A stretch of DNA of 64,000 bases from Streptomyces spinosisporus (GCF_022698145.1 NZ_JALDAX010000014.1:124001-188000), one strand, 5' to 3'. Positions 35,469-44,430 are shown, counted from the stretch's first letter. The notes: generated by a model from the letters alone, not told the origin. Translations and numbers: made by a program.

Positions 35469-36668
35469 ATGACCTTCAACCCACTCGAACAACGGGGCAT
35501 CCCGCTGGACCGTCAGCTGCGCAACTGGCGTGAGCTGAATGTGCAGCCCATCGACCCCGACCACTGTGACCCCTACACCCGGTGCCGGATCATCACGATG
35601 AACGGCATCGAGGTGGAGGCGATCCTGTTCAGCCACCATCTAGCCCGCAACACGGTCGACCCGGAGGTCAAGCGGCAGCTCGCACGCACCCGCTACATCG
35701 AGGCCCAGCAGCAGAAGGTCGTGAACTGGCTGCTGCCGGGCGTCTCCTCGGTCCTGGAGACGACCATCGCCTACGAGCAGGTCGCCGTGGACCTGACGGC
35801 GTGGGTGGCGCGGATGGAGCCCGACCCGTACCTCAAGCAGGCGTACCAGTTCGGTGTGCTGGAGGACTTCGACCACCTCTACCGGTACGCCAACCTCTAC
35901 GAGTTGATCGAGCACCGCAAGGCGGAGTCGATCGTCGAGGGCCTGACCGAGGTCATGCCGGGCCGGCCCACGAGGCTGCACCACCGCGACGCGTACGACA
36001 ACGTCCGCGATCCGTACGACAAGGACGCCACGAACCCGCTGTCGAAACTGCACGCGCTGACGATCATGTCGGCGGAACAGCAGACGATGAACTTCTACAT
36101 GAACACCGGCCCCACCTACATGGAGCCGATCGCCCGACAGCTCTACCAGGAGATCGGGCTGATCGAGGAGGAGCACGTCACCCACTACGAATCCCTGGTC
36201 GACCCGGGCGAGACCTGGTGGGAGCAGCTGGTCAACCACGAGTACAACGAGTGCTACCTCTACTACTCCTTCATGGAGCAGGAGAGCGATCCCAGGGTCA
36301 AGGCGATCTGGGAGCTGCACCTGAACATGGAGCTGGAACATCTCCACGTCGCCTGCGATCTGATGCGCCGTCACGACGGCCGGGAGCCGCAGGAGGTCCT
36401 GGCGCCGGAGCTGCCCAACGTGCTCACTTTCGAGCCGAACAAGGCCTACCTGCGCGAACTGCTGGACACCCAGATGGATCTGACGACCCTCGGTGCCGGT
36501 TATGTGCGCGAGGCGCACGAGCGGTTCGAGCAGATGCAGGAGCAGATCCACGGCGGCGAGGCACCGCCGAGCGACCGTGTGATGGCCGAGCACGACGCGA
36601 CGTTCGGCCGTGAATACCGCGTCCAGACCGAGGGCGAGCACCCCGACCCCACCCAGCGCGAGAAGTAG
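35469..36668 (+). CDS. Ferritin-like/diiron-type helical protein
   Basis: A 399-aa all-helical protein. Metal-ligand-like motifs are spaced along it: ETTIAYEQVAVD, LEDFDHLYRYANLYELIEHRKAE, IEEEHVTHYESL and HLNMELEHLHVACDLMRRHD. This fits a ferritin-like diiron fold in two halves. I know of no assigned function. AGGAGG precedes ATG 35469. The next gene, a hemerythrin, follows by 10 bases, so the two are a likely operon with a shared non-heme iron and redox theme. Confidence 0.8.
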   Translation: MTFNPLEQRGIPLDRQLRNWRELNVQPIDPDHCDPYTRCRIITMNGIEVEAILFSHHLARNTVDPEVKRQLARTRYIEAQQQKVVNWLLPGVSSVLETTIAYEQVAVDLTAWVARMEPDPYLKQAYQFGVLEDFDHLYRYANLYELIEHRKAESIVEGLTEVMPGRPTRLHHRDAYDNVRDPYDKDATNPLSKLHALTIMSAEQQTMNFYMNTGPTYMEPIARQLYQEIGLIEEEHVTHYESLVDPGETWWEQLVNHEYNECYLYYSFMEQESDPRVKAIWELHLNMELEHLHVACDLMRRHDGREPQEVLAPELPNVLTFEPNKAYLRELLDTQMDLTTLGAGYVREAHERFEQMQEQIHGGEAPPSDRVMAEHDATFGREYRVQTEGEHPDPTQREK

Positions 36669-36678
36669 GGAGGCCACG

Positions 36679-37269
36679 ATGTCCGAGCTGAAGACCCCGC
36701 ACGCCGGGGACGACAAGTCCAGGGACGACGACGTCGTCTCCCTGCTGATGCGCCAGCACGGCGACATCCGCAATCTCTTCGACGAGGTCGAGCGGAGCAA
36801 GGGCGAGGAACGCCGGGACGCGTTCCGCCGTCTCGTACGGTTGCTGGCCGTGCACGAGACCGCCGAGGAGGAGGTCGTGCACCCCTTCGTCCGCAGGTCG
36901 ATCGAGGGGGGCGAGCAGGTCGTCAAGGACCGCCTGGCGGAGGAGAAGTCGGCCAAGGAGACCCTCTCCACGCTGGACGACACGGACACCGACGACCCGA
37001 AGTTCATGCCCCAGCTGATGATGCTGCGCAGGGACGTGCAGGAGCACGCCCGGGCCGAGGAGCGCTACGAGTTCACGCACATCCGCCGCAGCACCGACGC
37101 CACGAACCTCGCCGCGATGGCCAAAGCCGTCAAGGCGGCCGAGGCCATGGCGCCCACCCGGCCCCATCCGGGCGTCGAGTCCGGCGCGAAGAACGTGGCC
37201 CTCGGACCGGTCGCCGCCCTCATGGACCGCACCAAGGACGCCGTCCGCAAGGCCATGGGAAACGGCTGA
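36679..37269 (+). CDS. Hemerythrin HHE domain protein
   Basis: A 196-aa protein. The HHE cation-binding four-helix domain spans residues 20-135 and carries the expected His/Glu ligands: LMRQHGDIRNLFDEVE, LLAVHETAEEEVVHPFV, LRRDVQEHARAEERYEF. Such proteins bind O2, NO or iron and serve in stress defence. A basic tail (MDRTKDAVRKAMGNG) follows. GGGAGG precedes ATG 36679. It is downstream of the ferritin-like gene and convergent with the response regulator. Confidence 0.9.
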   Translation: MSELKTPHAGDDKSRDDDVVSLLMRQHGDIRNLFDEVERSKGEERRDAFRRLVRLLAVHETAEEEVVHPFVRRSIEGGEQVVKDRLAEEKSAKETLSTLDDTDTDDPKFMPQLMMLRRDVQEHARAEERYEFTHIRRSTDATNLAAMAKAVKAAEAMAPTRPHPGVESGAKNVALGPVAALMDRTKDAVRKAMGNG

Positions 37270-37363
37270 TCCCGCCTTGGGGGGCCACATGGCATCCCCC
37301 GGGCGGCGTCTACCGAGGGCGTGGGCGCAGTGCAGCTGCCGACTGCCGCCTGCCGCCTCCCGG

Positions 37364-38035
37364 TCATCGCGCGGGGTGTACGAGGCCGGACTGATAGGCG
37401 AAGGCGACGAGTTGAGCGCGGTCGCGGGCAGCCGTCTTGGTCTTGGCCCGCTGGACGTGGGTGCGCACGGTCAGGGGGCTGAGGAACAGTGCGTCGGCGA
37501 TCTCGTCGTTGGATCTGCCCTCCGCGACCAGGGCCAGCACCTCGCGCTCGCGTGGAGTGAGGCTGTCGAACTGGCCGGGGTCGAAGGCGCCGGAGCTGGG
37601 GGCCGCGGTGGAGAGGAAGCGAGTGATCAGCGAGCGGGTGGCCGCAGGTGACAGCAGGGCGTCGCCGGAGGCCACCGTGCGGATGCCGTCGAGGAAGGCG
37701 TCGGCGGTGGTGCTCTTGCCGAGGAAGCCGCTCGCCCCCAGCCGCAGGGCCTGGGCGACGTGCTCGTCGGTCTGGAACGTGGTGAGGATGAGGACGCGGG
37801 TGGCCTGCAGTTCGGGCCGGGCGCAGATGGCAGCGGTCGCGGCCAGTCCGTCGGTGCCGGGCATGCGGATGTCCATGAGCAGGACATCGGGGCGGTGGAG
37901 GCAGGCGAGCGTGATGGCCTGCTGCCCGTCTGTTGCCTCGCCCACGACCTCCAGGTCGTCGCAGGAGTCGATCAGCACCCGGAAGGTCGCTCGCAGTAGG
38001 GCCTGATCGTCGGCGATCAGTACTCGGATCGTCAT
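37364..38035 (-). CDS. NarL/LuxR family response regulator
   Basis: A 223-aa two-component regulator. The receiver domain has Asp9/Asp10, phospho-acceptor Asp55 (LLMDIRMPG) and LGKS. The C-terminal LuxR HTH reads LTPREREVLALVAEGRSNDEIADALFLS. It lies directly downstream of its histidine kinase, separated by a 22-bp tandem duplication. The target genes are unknown; the MMPL exporter upstream of the kinase is a candidate. Confidence 0.95.
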   Translation of the reverse strand: MTIRVLIADDQALLRATFRVLIDSCDDLEVVGEATDGQQAITLACLHRPDVLLMDIRMPGTDGLAATAAICARPELQATRVLILTTFQTDEHVAQALRLGASGFLGKSTTADAFLDGIRTVASGDALLSPAATRSLITRFLSTAAPSSGAFDPGQFDSLTPREREVLALVAEGRSNDEIADALFLSPLTVRTHVQRAKTKTAARDRAQLVAFAYQSGLVHPAR

Positions 38036-38078
38036 GGAACGTACTCTCTGGTCAGGTGGAACGTACTCTCTGGTCAGG
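38035..38078. repeat. 22-bp exact tandem duplication between kinase and regulator
   Basis: TGGAACGTACTCTCTGGTCA plus GG occurs at 38035-38056 and again at 38057-38078. It spans the kinase stop codon and reaches the response-regulator start codon. The whole kinase-regulator gap therefore arises from a duplication, which leaves two identical leader segments before the regulator. Confidence 0.9.
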
Positions 38079-39237
38079 CGCTGATGGGGAGTTCGGCCGT
38101 GACGGCGAAGCCGCCTTCCGGCCGGTGTCCCGCACGAAGGCGGCCTCCGGCGGACTGGGCCCGTTCTCGCATGCCGATGAGCCCGAAGCCGCCGCCGGGT
38201 GCGCGCGGGGGTGTGACCGGGCCGCCGTCGTCGCTCACGGTGATCGTCAACTGCTCGTCGGAGTAGGCGAGGTTGACATGCGCCGTGTTCACCGCGGCAT
38301 GCTTCGCGACGTTGGTCAGCGCTTCCTGCACGATGCGGAAGGCGGTCAGGTCCGCCCCGGCCGACAGGGGCTGCACGGGTCCGTCGACCGTGATGGTGAT
38401 GTGCAGAGCGGCAGCGGCGAAGGCCGCTACGAGGTCCGGCAGTCGATCGAGTCCCGGTGCGGGGTTCAGTGACTCCTCGGCAGGCTCCGGCTGACGCAAC
38501 AGGCCTACGGTCGCCTCGAGTTCGCGCAGTGCAGCCGTGGTCGTGCCGGTGAGTTCGGTGAGGATCCGGCCGGCCTGTGCGGGGTGCGTGGCGAACAGGT
38601 GGGCGGCTGTGCCGGCTTGGGCGTTGGCGAGTGCCATGTGGTGAGCGACCACGTCGTGCAGTTCCCGGGCGATGCGGACACGTTCCTCGGTGACCCGGTG
38701 CTGTGCCTCCTCGTAACGGGTGCGTTCGGCGTCCTCTGCGCGGGTGCGGACGGAGTCCAGATAGGCGCGGCGCGCGCGAACTGCCGATCCGTACAGGACC
38801 GGCAGCAGGACCCAGAAGGCCAGACTCACCGCTCTGCTCGCCCAGGGGTCACCCCCCGGATCCGGGTGCAGGGCAGTGGGCAGGAGGATGACTACCGCCA
38901 GGACGCTGTGGATACGGACGGCCCGCTGAGAGGCCCGCAGAGTCAGTTCGTACAGCGCGACGACGACCGGGAGCAGCAGGAGGGGGCCGAACATGCTGCC
39001 CTGGATTCCTGCGACAGCGGTGACGAGCGCGGTGAGGACGACGACGGTGCCGGGGCGACGACGCCGTACCAGCAGGCTCGTACAGGCAATTGCCGCCAGG
39101 ACGAAGCCCGGCCACCAGATCGTGTCGGTGTCGGTCCGGCGGTACTGGTTGCTGGTGGCCGCATAGATCAACAGGAGGAAGGCCGCCTCGACCGGGCGGG
39201 GGTGCCGGTCGGTGAGCTGTCGCAGGCGGGTGACCAT
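38074..39237 (-). CDS. DesK-type sensor histidine kinase
   Basis: A 387-aa kinase. Four to five N-terminal membrane helices (residues 15-150) form the sensor, with no large extracellular loop. The dimerisation box RIARELHDVVAHHM has phospho-His194. An HATPase_c domain follows (EALTNVAKHA, VSDDGG, GFGLIGMRERAQSAGG). It pairs with the adjacent response regulator. Membrane or cell-envelope stress is the usual signal for this class; this is inference. Confidence 0.94.
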   Translation of the reverse strand: MVTRLRQLTDRHPRPVEAAFLLLIYAATSNQYRRTDTDTIWWPGFVLAAIACTSLLVRRRRPGTVVVLTALVTAVAGIQGSMFGPLLLLPVVVALYELTLRASQRAVRIHSVLAVVILLPTALHPDPGGDPWASRAVSLAFWVLLPVLYGSAVRARRAYLDSVRTRAEDAERTRYEEAQHRVTEERVRIARELHDVVAHHMALANAQAGTAAHLFATHPAQAGRILTELTGTTTAALRELEATVGLLRQPEPAEESLNPAPGLDRLPDLVAAFAAAALHITITVDGPVQPLSAGADLTAFRIVQEALTNVAKHAAVNTAHVNLAYSDEQLTITVSDDGGPVTPPRAPGGGFGLIGMRERAQSAGGRLRAGHRPEGGFAVTAELPISA

Positions 39238-39311
39238 GGTTTCTCCGAGCGGTACGTGACGGCCGTGACGGAAGCCAATGGCGTAGGTACAGGCAGGGGT
39301 TGTGGGCGGTT

Positions 39312-39360
39312 CCGGGCCGCTCGTGGACTCTGAGCTCAGGGCAGTGCACGAGCGGCCCGG
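39312..39360 (-). terminator. Hairpin downstream of the MMPL gene
   Basis: CCGGGCCGCTCGTG (39312-39325) pairs perfectly with 39347-39360, a 14-bp stem with a 21-base loop. It lies between the MMPL stop and the kinase start, both on the minus strand. It probably ends the MMPL transcript and separates it from the kinase operon. Confidence 0.75.
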
Positions 39361-39372
39361 TCGGTGCGTGCG

Positions 39373-41631
39373 TCAGACGACCGTCATGGGGGTCCGTCGA
39401 TCGTCGTTGTCGGACGAGTCGCGCGGTGTGTGGGCGTGCTTGGTGAGCGCCTCGCCCTCGACGTCGACGCGGGGCAGCAGCCGGTCCAGCCAACTCGGCA
39501 GCCACCAGGCCCGCTTGCCGAGCAGGGCCAGGACCGCGGGCACGAAGGCCATACGGACGACGAAGGCGTCGAAGAAGACGGCGCCGGCCAGCCCGAAGCC
39601 GACCATCTTGACCATGGATTCTCCGCCCGTCATGAATCCGCCGAACACCGCCATCATGATCAGCGCCGCGGCCGCCACCACTTGAGCACTGTGCCGGAAG
39701 CCGGTGACGACGGCCTGGCCGGGTCCTTCTCCGTGGATGTGTGCCTCGCGGATCCGGGAGACCAGGAAGACCTGATAGTCCATGGCGAGCCCGAAGACGA
39801 TCCCCACCAGGAAGATGGGCATGGTGCTCATGATCGGGCCAGTCTCGTCGACGCCGAAGAACCCGGCCCCGTGGCCCTGTTGGAAGACGGTGACGATCGC
39901 GCCGAGGGCTGCGCCGACGGACAGCAGGAAGCCGAGCGCCGCCTTGAGCGGCACCAGGATCGAACGGAAGACCAGCATCAGGAGGACGAAGGCGAGACCC
40001 ACGACGACCGCGAGGTAGGGAATGAGGGCGTCCTGCATCTTCTGGCCCACATCGATGTTCAACGCGGTGGTGCCGGTGACCTTGAATTCGGCGTCGGTGG
40101 CCGACTCCACAGCGCTGCGCCCACCGCGGATGGTGTGCACCAGATCCTGTGTCTCACGGCTGGTGGGCGCGGTCGACGGAACGGCGGAGATCACTGCCGT
40201 GTCCTTCGCCTCGTTGAACCGCGCCGGCGAGAGGGAGACAACTCCCTTGGTGGCGGCGAGCTTTGCGGAGACCGCCGACACGGCCGCCTTCGGGTCATCG
40301 GCCTTCCTCGCGTCTACGACCACGGTCAACGGGCCGTTGAAGCCCGGGCCGAAACCCTCGGCGAGATCGTCGTAGGCGCGGCGCTCCGTGGTGGCCGTCG
40401 ACTTGGCCTCGTCACCGGGCATGCCCATCCGCAGATCCAGCGACGGCACCGCGAGCGCGCCAAGGCCGATCACGGACAGGAGCAGCACCGGCAGCGGGCG
40501 GCGCACCACGAACCGCGCCCAGCGAACACCCCGGGCCTCCTTGGCACTTGTACCGGCCGTCCTGGTCCTGCCGATGCGGCGGAAGAGCTTGATACGGGCG
40601 GGACGCACACCCTTGCGGTCACGGCGCGCGAGCACCGCGTCGGGCCAGAAGCCCAGGAGCGCCGGGACCGCGGTCAAGGCGATCAGGACTGCGACCACTA
40701 CTGCGCCTGCCGAACCGATCCCCATCTTGGTGAGCATCGGAACGCCGATGACGGAAAGGCCCAGCAGAGCGATGACGACGGTGAGCCCGGCGAAGACGAC
40801 CGCACTCCCGGCCGTGCCCGCTGCCAGGGCGGCCGCCTCCTGCGGTTGGTGTCCCTTGGACCGCTCCTCCCGGTATCGGGAGACCACGAACAGGGAGTAG
40901 TCGATGCCGACGGCGAGGCCGAGCATCATCGCCAACTCACCGACGGTGGACGAGAATCCGAAGGCACTGCTCACGGCGGTGATCCCGGCCAGGCTGACGC
41001 AGACGCCGAGGATGGCGGTGAGCAGGGGCAGGCCGGCGGCGGCGAGTGAACCGAAGGTGATCAGCAGCACTACTGCGGCGACAACCACCCCCAGTGCCTC
41101 GCCCAGGCCCTCCCCCGCGTCGGTCTCCAGCGCGGAGCCGCCGACCTCGACGGTCAGACCCGCGTCCCGCGCATGCTCGACCGCCTTGGTCAGGTCCGTC
41201 TTGCTGGCGTCCGTGAGATCGTCGCTCGCGACCTTGTAGGTGACGGTGGCGTACGCCGTCGACTTGTCCTTGCTGACTGCGTTCGTACCGAAGGGACTGG
41301 TCGCGTCGGCGACCTGCGGTCCGTCGGCCACCGCGGCGACGAGGTCTCCGATGGCCGCGCGGTTGGCGGCGGCGGTGATGTGCTGTCCATGGTCCGCGAC
41401 GAACACGATGCGGGCCTCTGCACCGTCCGCCTCGGCGCCCGGGAATCGCTCGTTGATCAGGTCGAACGCCTGCTGGGACTCGATGCCGGGCATGGACGAC
41501 GAGTCGTCCGGTGCCTCGGATGCGCCGGACGCCCCGAGGAACACGGCGGCCAGCACCACCACCCACGCCGGCACCACCACGCGGCGCCTTCGGAAGGCCC
41601 AACGGCCCACCCGATGCAAGAAAGTCGCCAT
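39373..41631 (-). CDS. MMPL family RND-type exporter
   Basis: A 752-aa transporter with 12 helices arranged as two 6-helix repeats, each with a large extracellular loop. Conserved segments are LAVGIDYSLFVVSRYREE (helix 4, proton-relay Asp-Tyr) and FGLAMDYQVFLVSRIREAH (helix 10). It exports lipids or amphipathic compounds by proton motive force. ATG 41631 is chosen because it gives the typical MATFLHRVGRWAFRRRR start. No cognate regulator is adjacent on the same strand. The nearest is the HTH protein at 41969. Confidence 0.93.
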   Translation of the reverse strand: MATFLHRVGRWAFRRRRVVVPAWVVVLAAVFLGASGASEAPDDSSSMPGIESQQAFDLINERFPGAEADGAEARIVFVADHGQHITAAANRAAIGDLVAAVADGPQVADATSPFGTNAVSKDKSTAYATVTYKVASDDLTDASKTDLTKAVEHARDAGLTVEVGGSALETDAGEGLGEALGVVVAAVVLLITFGSLAAAGLPLLTAILGVCVSLAGITAVSSAFGFSSTVGELAMMLGLAVGIDYSLFVVSRYREERSKGHQPQEAAALAAGTAGSAVVFAGLTVVIALLGLSVIGVPMLTKMGIGSAGAVVVAVLIALTAVPALLGFWPDAVLARRDRKGVRPARIKLFRRIGRTRTAGTSAKEARGVRWARFVVRRPLPVLLLSVIGLGALAVPSLDLRMGMPGDEAKSTATTERRAYDDLAEGFGPGFNGPLTVVVDARKADDPKAAVSAVSAKLAATKGVVSLSPARFNEAKDTAVISAVPSTAPTSRETQDLVHTIRGGRSAVESATDAEFKVTGTTALNIDVGQKMQDALIPYLAVVVGLAFVLLMLVFRSILVPLKAALGFLLSVGAALGAIVTVFQQGHGAGFFGVDETGPIMSTMPIFLVGIVFGLAMDYQVFLVSRIREAHIHGEGPGQAVVTGFRHSAQVVAAAALIMMAVFGGFMTGGESMVKMVGFGLAGAVFFDAFVVRMAFVPAVLALLGKRAWWLPSWLDRLLPRVDVEGEALTKHAHTPRDSSDNDDRRTPMTVV

Positions 41632-41968
41632 GAAAGGGCATCTCCATATCTGGATGTCGGGAACGCCTTCACCCTCACGGAGCGGCCCCTTCATGTCGTC
41701 AGCCGTATCGACAATCCCGCGTACTGAAAAACAAGTAGGGGTGGGGAGGTGTCTCATCTGCCGTCGGTAGGTGGGCCGTTGTGAGGCGCCACTCACCGTC
41801 CGCCACCACCATGAGCCCGATCTGAACGAACGTGCGAGCTTTATGGGAGCCCCGGTCCTCTGACATCGGACGACTCCGCACGCAGCGCCCGACGCCCCTG
41901 CGACTCACATGAAACTCGCATGATCGCTGCCGCGGTGCCCGGGTCCCGGGGCGGGTGCCCCCGGGGAA
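41632..41968. other. Intergenic region, no convincing gene
   Basis: This 337-base gap lies upstream of the MMPL gene. One minus-strand frame contains KARTFVQIGLMVVADGEWRLTTAHLP, reminiscent of the last strands of a SnoaL/DUF4440 domain, but there is no start, ribosome site or N-terminal half. It could be a relic. The MMPL promoter should lie between 41640 and 41740. Confidence 0.4.
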
Positions 41969-42316
41969 TCAGTTGGCCGATTCGTCCGGCCCGACGAGGT
42001 CGCCCATGGGCTGCCCGGCCTCGTGGCGCTGCAGGATCGACAGCAGCTCTGCGACGGTGGCCGGAGCGTCGGCGGGGTGGCGCAGCACCCGGTCGGGGGC
42101 GATGCGGTAGACGTTCGAGCGGCCCTCCCGGCTGTGGGTGAGGTATCCACCCTCTTCGAGGTCGGCGATGATCTTCTGCACCGCCCGCTCGGTGAGCCGG
42201 CAGCGGGCGGCGATGTCGCGGACGCGGGTGGTGTGGTTCTCGGCGATGGCGGCCAGCACCCGGGAGTGGTTGGTCAGAAAGGTCCAGCCTGCATGCGATT
42301 CCGGCACTCGATCCAT
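41969..42316 (-). CDS. Winged-helix (MarR-like) regulator
   Basis: A 115-aa protein with a winged HTH (WTFLTNHSRVLAAIAENHTTRVRDIAARCRLTERAVQKIIADLEEGGYLTHSREGRSNVYRI). This matches short actinobacterial MarR-like or HTH_24-type regulators. ATG 42316 is chosen as the start of the conserved block; it is divergent from the STAS-ANTAR gene. It has no sensor domain, so it acts alone or with a partner. Targets are unknown. Confidence 0.85.
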   Translation of the reverse strand: MDRVPESHAGWTFLTNHSRVLAAIAENHTTRVRDIAARCRLTERAVQKIIADLEEGGYLTHSREGRSNVYRIAPDRVLRHPADAPATVAELLSILQRHEAGQPMGDLVGPDESAN

Positions 42317-42443
42317 CCCCCCAGCATAGGGTCTGCGATTCACGCATTCAAACAGACGAACTTGTTTTCATGTGTTTCTTGACGTGAAACGCAGGTGGAG
42401 TGATGCTGGTGTGGTCGAAAGCCGATCCGCGCCGGGAGCGACG

Positions 42444-43241
42444 ATGCGTCCTCACCTGCCCACCCCTCCAGGGGACGGGGCCCACCCTGCCTGCCCCATC
42501 GCAGCCGAGCACTCATCGACATCGATGACGTTGCACGTCGATGCCGCCGGGGACCGGTTCGTGGTGACAGTCCGCGGCGAGCTTGACCTGGACAGCGGTC
42601 CGCTCCTGCAGCAGACGCTCAACAAGGCCCTCGACCGCGCCACCGACGGCATCGAGCTGGACTTCGCCGCCGTCGACTTCTGCGACTGCTCCGCCCTCAA
42701 CGTCCTACTGGACGTACGCGGCCGTGCCCGTTTGGCGGGCAAGCAGGTCATCCTGCGCGTCACCAGCCGCGCCGTCCAACGCCTGCTCACCCTCACCGGC
42801 ACTCTCCCCCTCTTCACCGAGGGGCGCCCGGGAGTGGACGGCGTCACCGAGGGACACCCAGGAGTCGACGGGCACCCGGCCTCCGCAGCGCCCGCGGCGC
42901 GCCCGCATCCGTCGGCCGAACCCGTGGAACCATCCCGCGACAGCCTCGCCACGGAGAACGCCCAGCTGCACCGCGCCATGCAGACCCGCGCGCCCATCGA
43001 CCTGGCCAGAGGCATGCTCATGGCCTCCTTCCGCCTGACGCCGGAACAGGCCTGGCACGTACTGGTGACCACCTCCCAGCACAGCAACACCAAGCTTCAT
43101 CGAATAGCCGACGCCCTGCTGCAGAGCGCCGACGGCCGCGCTCCCCTGCCCGCGCCCCTCGCCGGCCATCTGGCCGCCGCCGTCCAGACACACGCCGGCC
43201 CAGCAGGCCAGACGAGTCACGCCACAACCCGGCGGGCCTGA
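42444..43241 (+). CDS. STAS-ANTAR domain fusion protein
   Basis: A 265-aa protein. The STAS domain (residues 28-125; GELDLDSGPLLQQTL, and FCDCSALNVLLD with Ser83 at the anti-sigma-antagonist phosphorylation position) is followed by a Pro/Gly linker with a repeated PGVDG unit. A C-terminal ANTAR RNA-binding domain comes last (residues 170-235; IDLARGMLMASFRLTPEQAWHVLVTTSQHSNTKL). STAS links to partner-switching kinases, and ANTAR antiterminates transcription by binding paired hexaloop hairpins. GGGAG precedes ATG 42444. The protein may join stress signalling to RNA-level control. Confidence 0.85.
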   Translation: MRPHLPTPPGDGAHPACPIAAEHSSTSMTLHVDAAGDRFVVTVRGELDLDSGPLLQQTLNKALDRATDGIELDFAAVDFCDCSALNVLLDVRGRARLAGKQVILRVTSRAVQRLLTLTGTLPLFTEGRPGVDGVTEGHPGVDGHPASAAPAARPHPSAEPVEPSRDSLATENAQLHRAMQTRAPIDLARGMLMASFRLTPEQAWHVLVTTSQHSNTKLHRIADALLQSADGRAPLPAPLAGHLAAAVQTHAGPAGQTSHATTRRA

Positions 43242-43280
43242 GTCTTCGACTCGATCGTCCCCTGCGAACCGCCGCGACAG

Positions 43281-43319
43281 AGGAACGGCCCGGCACCGCG
43301 AAGGCACCGGGCCGTTCCT
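43281..43319. terminator. Bidirectional hairpin terminator
   Basis: AGGAACGGCCCGG (43281-43293) pairs perfectly with 43307-43319, a 13-bp stem with a 13-base loop. It lies between the convergent STAS-ANTAR and DUF2267 genes, so it can end both transcripts. Confidence 0.85.
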
Positions 43320-43358
43320 GTCTGTGGCACCAGAGCTGTCAGCCTCGCACGCCCTCGC

Positions 43359-43796
43359 CTACGCGGCTGTAGTGAGCTCCGCGCGGCCGAACAGCAGGGC
43401 GTAGCCGGAGGGGAGTTGGCGCAGGATGCGGGTGATCAGGTCGGAGCCGGCGTAGGCGGCGACGGCGGAGAACACGGAGCCGGTGTCCCAGCGGGTGGTG
43501 GCCAGGGAGGCGCCGGTGCGGGTGGCGAGGTCCTTGACGAAGGCCCAGCCGGTCAGCGGCTGCGTGTCGGGGATCTGCGCGGTCAGCACACGCGCGGCTT
43601 CCACGGGCAGGCAGCGCGCCAGGTCGACACGTTCGTCGCCGGTCACCTGGCGTCCCAGTCCGGCAAGGACCAGGCGTATGGCCTCCTCGGCCCGCTCGCG
43701 GGTGGGGTAGGCGCCCTCGTAACGGACTTTCTCCAGCATCTGCTCGTAGGCCGTCCCGTACGACTGCTGGGACGGTGCGTGCCGGTCGGAGATCAC
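43359..43796 (-). CDS. DUF2267 domain protein
   Basis: A 145-aa protein with DUF2267 features: EQMLEKVRYEGAYPTRERAEEAIRLVLAGLGRQVTGDERVDLARCLP at the N-terminus and VAAYAGSDLITRILRQLPSGYALLFGRAELT at the C-terminus. Members are soluble helical proteins common in stress islands, and their function is not established. It shares direction with the Hsp20 gene upstream (120-base gap), so it may be in the same stress regulon. Confidence 0.85.
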   Translation of the reverse strand: MISDRHAPSQQSYGTAYEQMLEKVRYEGAYPTRERAEEAIRLVLAGLGRQVTGDERVDLARCLPVEAARVLTAQIPDTQPLTGWAFVKDLATRTGASLATTRWDTGSVFSAVAAYAGSDLITRILRQLPSGYALLFGRAELTTAA

Positions 43797-43916
43797 GGGG
43801 GTGTTTGCCTTTCTTGCTGTAGCCGGTGTCCGGGCACCGGTGCGGGATGGTCAGGTGAGCCGGGGCGGGTGAAGGGGGGAGATCCGGCGCCCGCCCTCCG
43901 CGCACGTCCAGCCGTG

Positions 43917-44348
43917 TCAGCTGGAGATCTCCTTGCGGCCGGAGCCGGAGCCGATGGCGATCTTGCGGGGCTTCGCGCGCTCCGCGATCGGGATGCGCAG
44001 GGTGAGCACGCCCGCGTCGTAGTCGGCCTGGATGCGCTCGGTGTCGAGGGTGTCGGCGAGCACCAGCTGGCGGGAGAAGACGCCCAGCGGACGCTCGGAC
44101 AGCTCCACCTTCACGTCGTCGGCCGTCGCCAGCGGGCGCCGCTCGGCCCTGACGGTGAGCATGTTCCGCTCGACGTCGATGTCGATCGCGTCCGCGGTGA
44201 CGCCCGGGAGGTCGAAAACCACCACGTACTGGTCGCCCTCGCGGTAGGCGTCCATCGGCATCGCCGACGGCTTCGACCACGTGCCCGGGCCCATCAGCTG
44301 CTGTGCCAGACGGTCCAGCTCACGGAAGGGGTCAGTGCGCATCAACAT
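43917..44348 (-). CDS. hsp18: Hsp20/alpha-crystallin small heat-shock protein
   Basis: A 143-aa small chaperone. The alpha-crystallin domain spans residues 33-132 (MDAYREGDQYVVVFDLPGV ... ADYDAGVLTLRIPIAE), and the length agrees with Streptomyces Hsp18 (143 aa in S. albus). It holds unfolding proteins during heat stress. GGAGGTG precedes ATG 44348. It is divergent from an RheA-type repressor gene, with two operator copies in the 125-base gap, so heat-inducible control by RheA is expected. Confidence 0.93.
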   Translation of the reverse strand: MLMRTDPFRELDRLAQQLMGPGTWSKPSAMPMDAYREGDQYVVVFDLPGVTADAIDIDVERNMLTVRAERRPLATADDVKVELSERPLGVFSRQLVLADTLDTERIQADYDAGVLTLRIPIAERAKPRKIAIGSGSGRKEISS

Positions 44349-44411
44349 CGTGAAAACACCTCCAGGTTCAGGCAGTTGCTGCCAATGCGCCTCACTGACA
44401 CCGTTGTAACA

Positions 44412-44430
44412 TGTCATCCAATGGATGACA
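44412..44430. promoter_or_regulatory. RheA operator, perfect copy
   Basis: TGTCATC-CAATG-GATGACA matches exactly the RheA recognition element described for Streptomyces albus hsp18 (TGTCATC-N5-GATGACA). It sits in the hsp18/rheA divergent promoter, 64 bases upstream of the hsp18 start. Confidence 0.9.
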
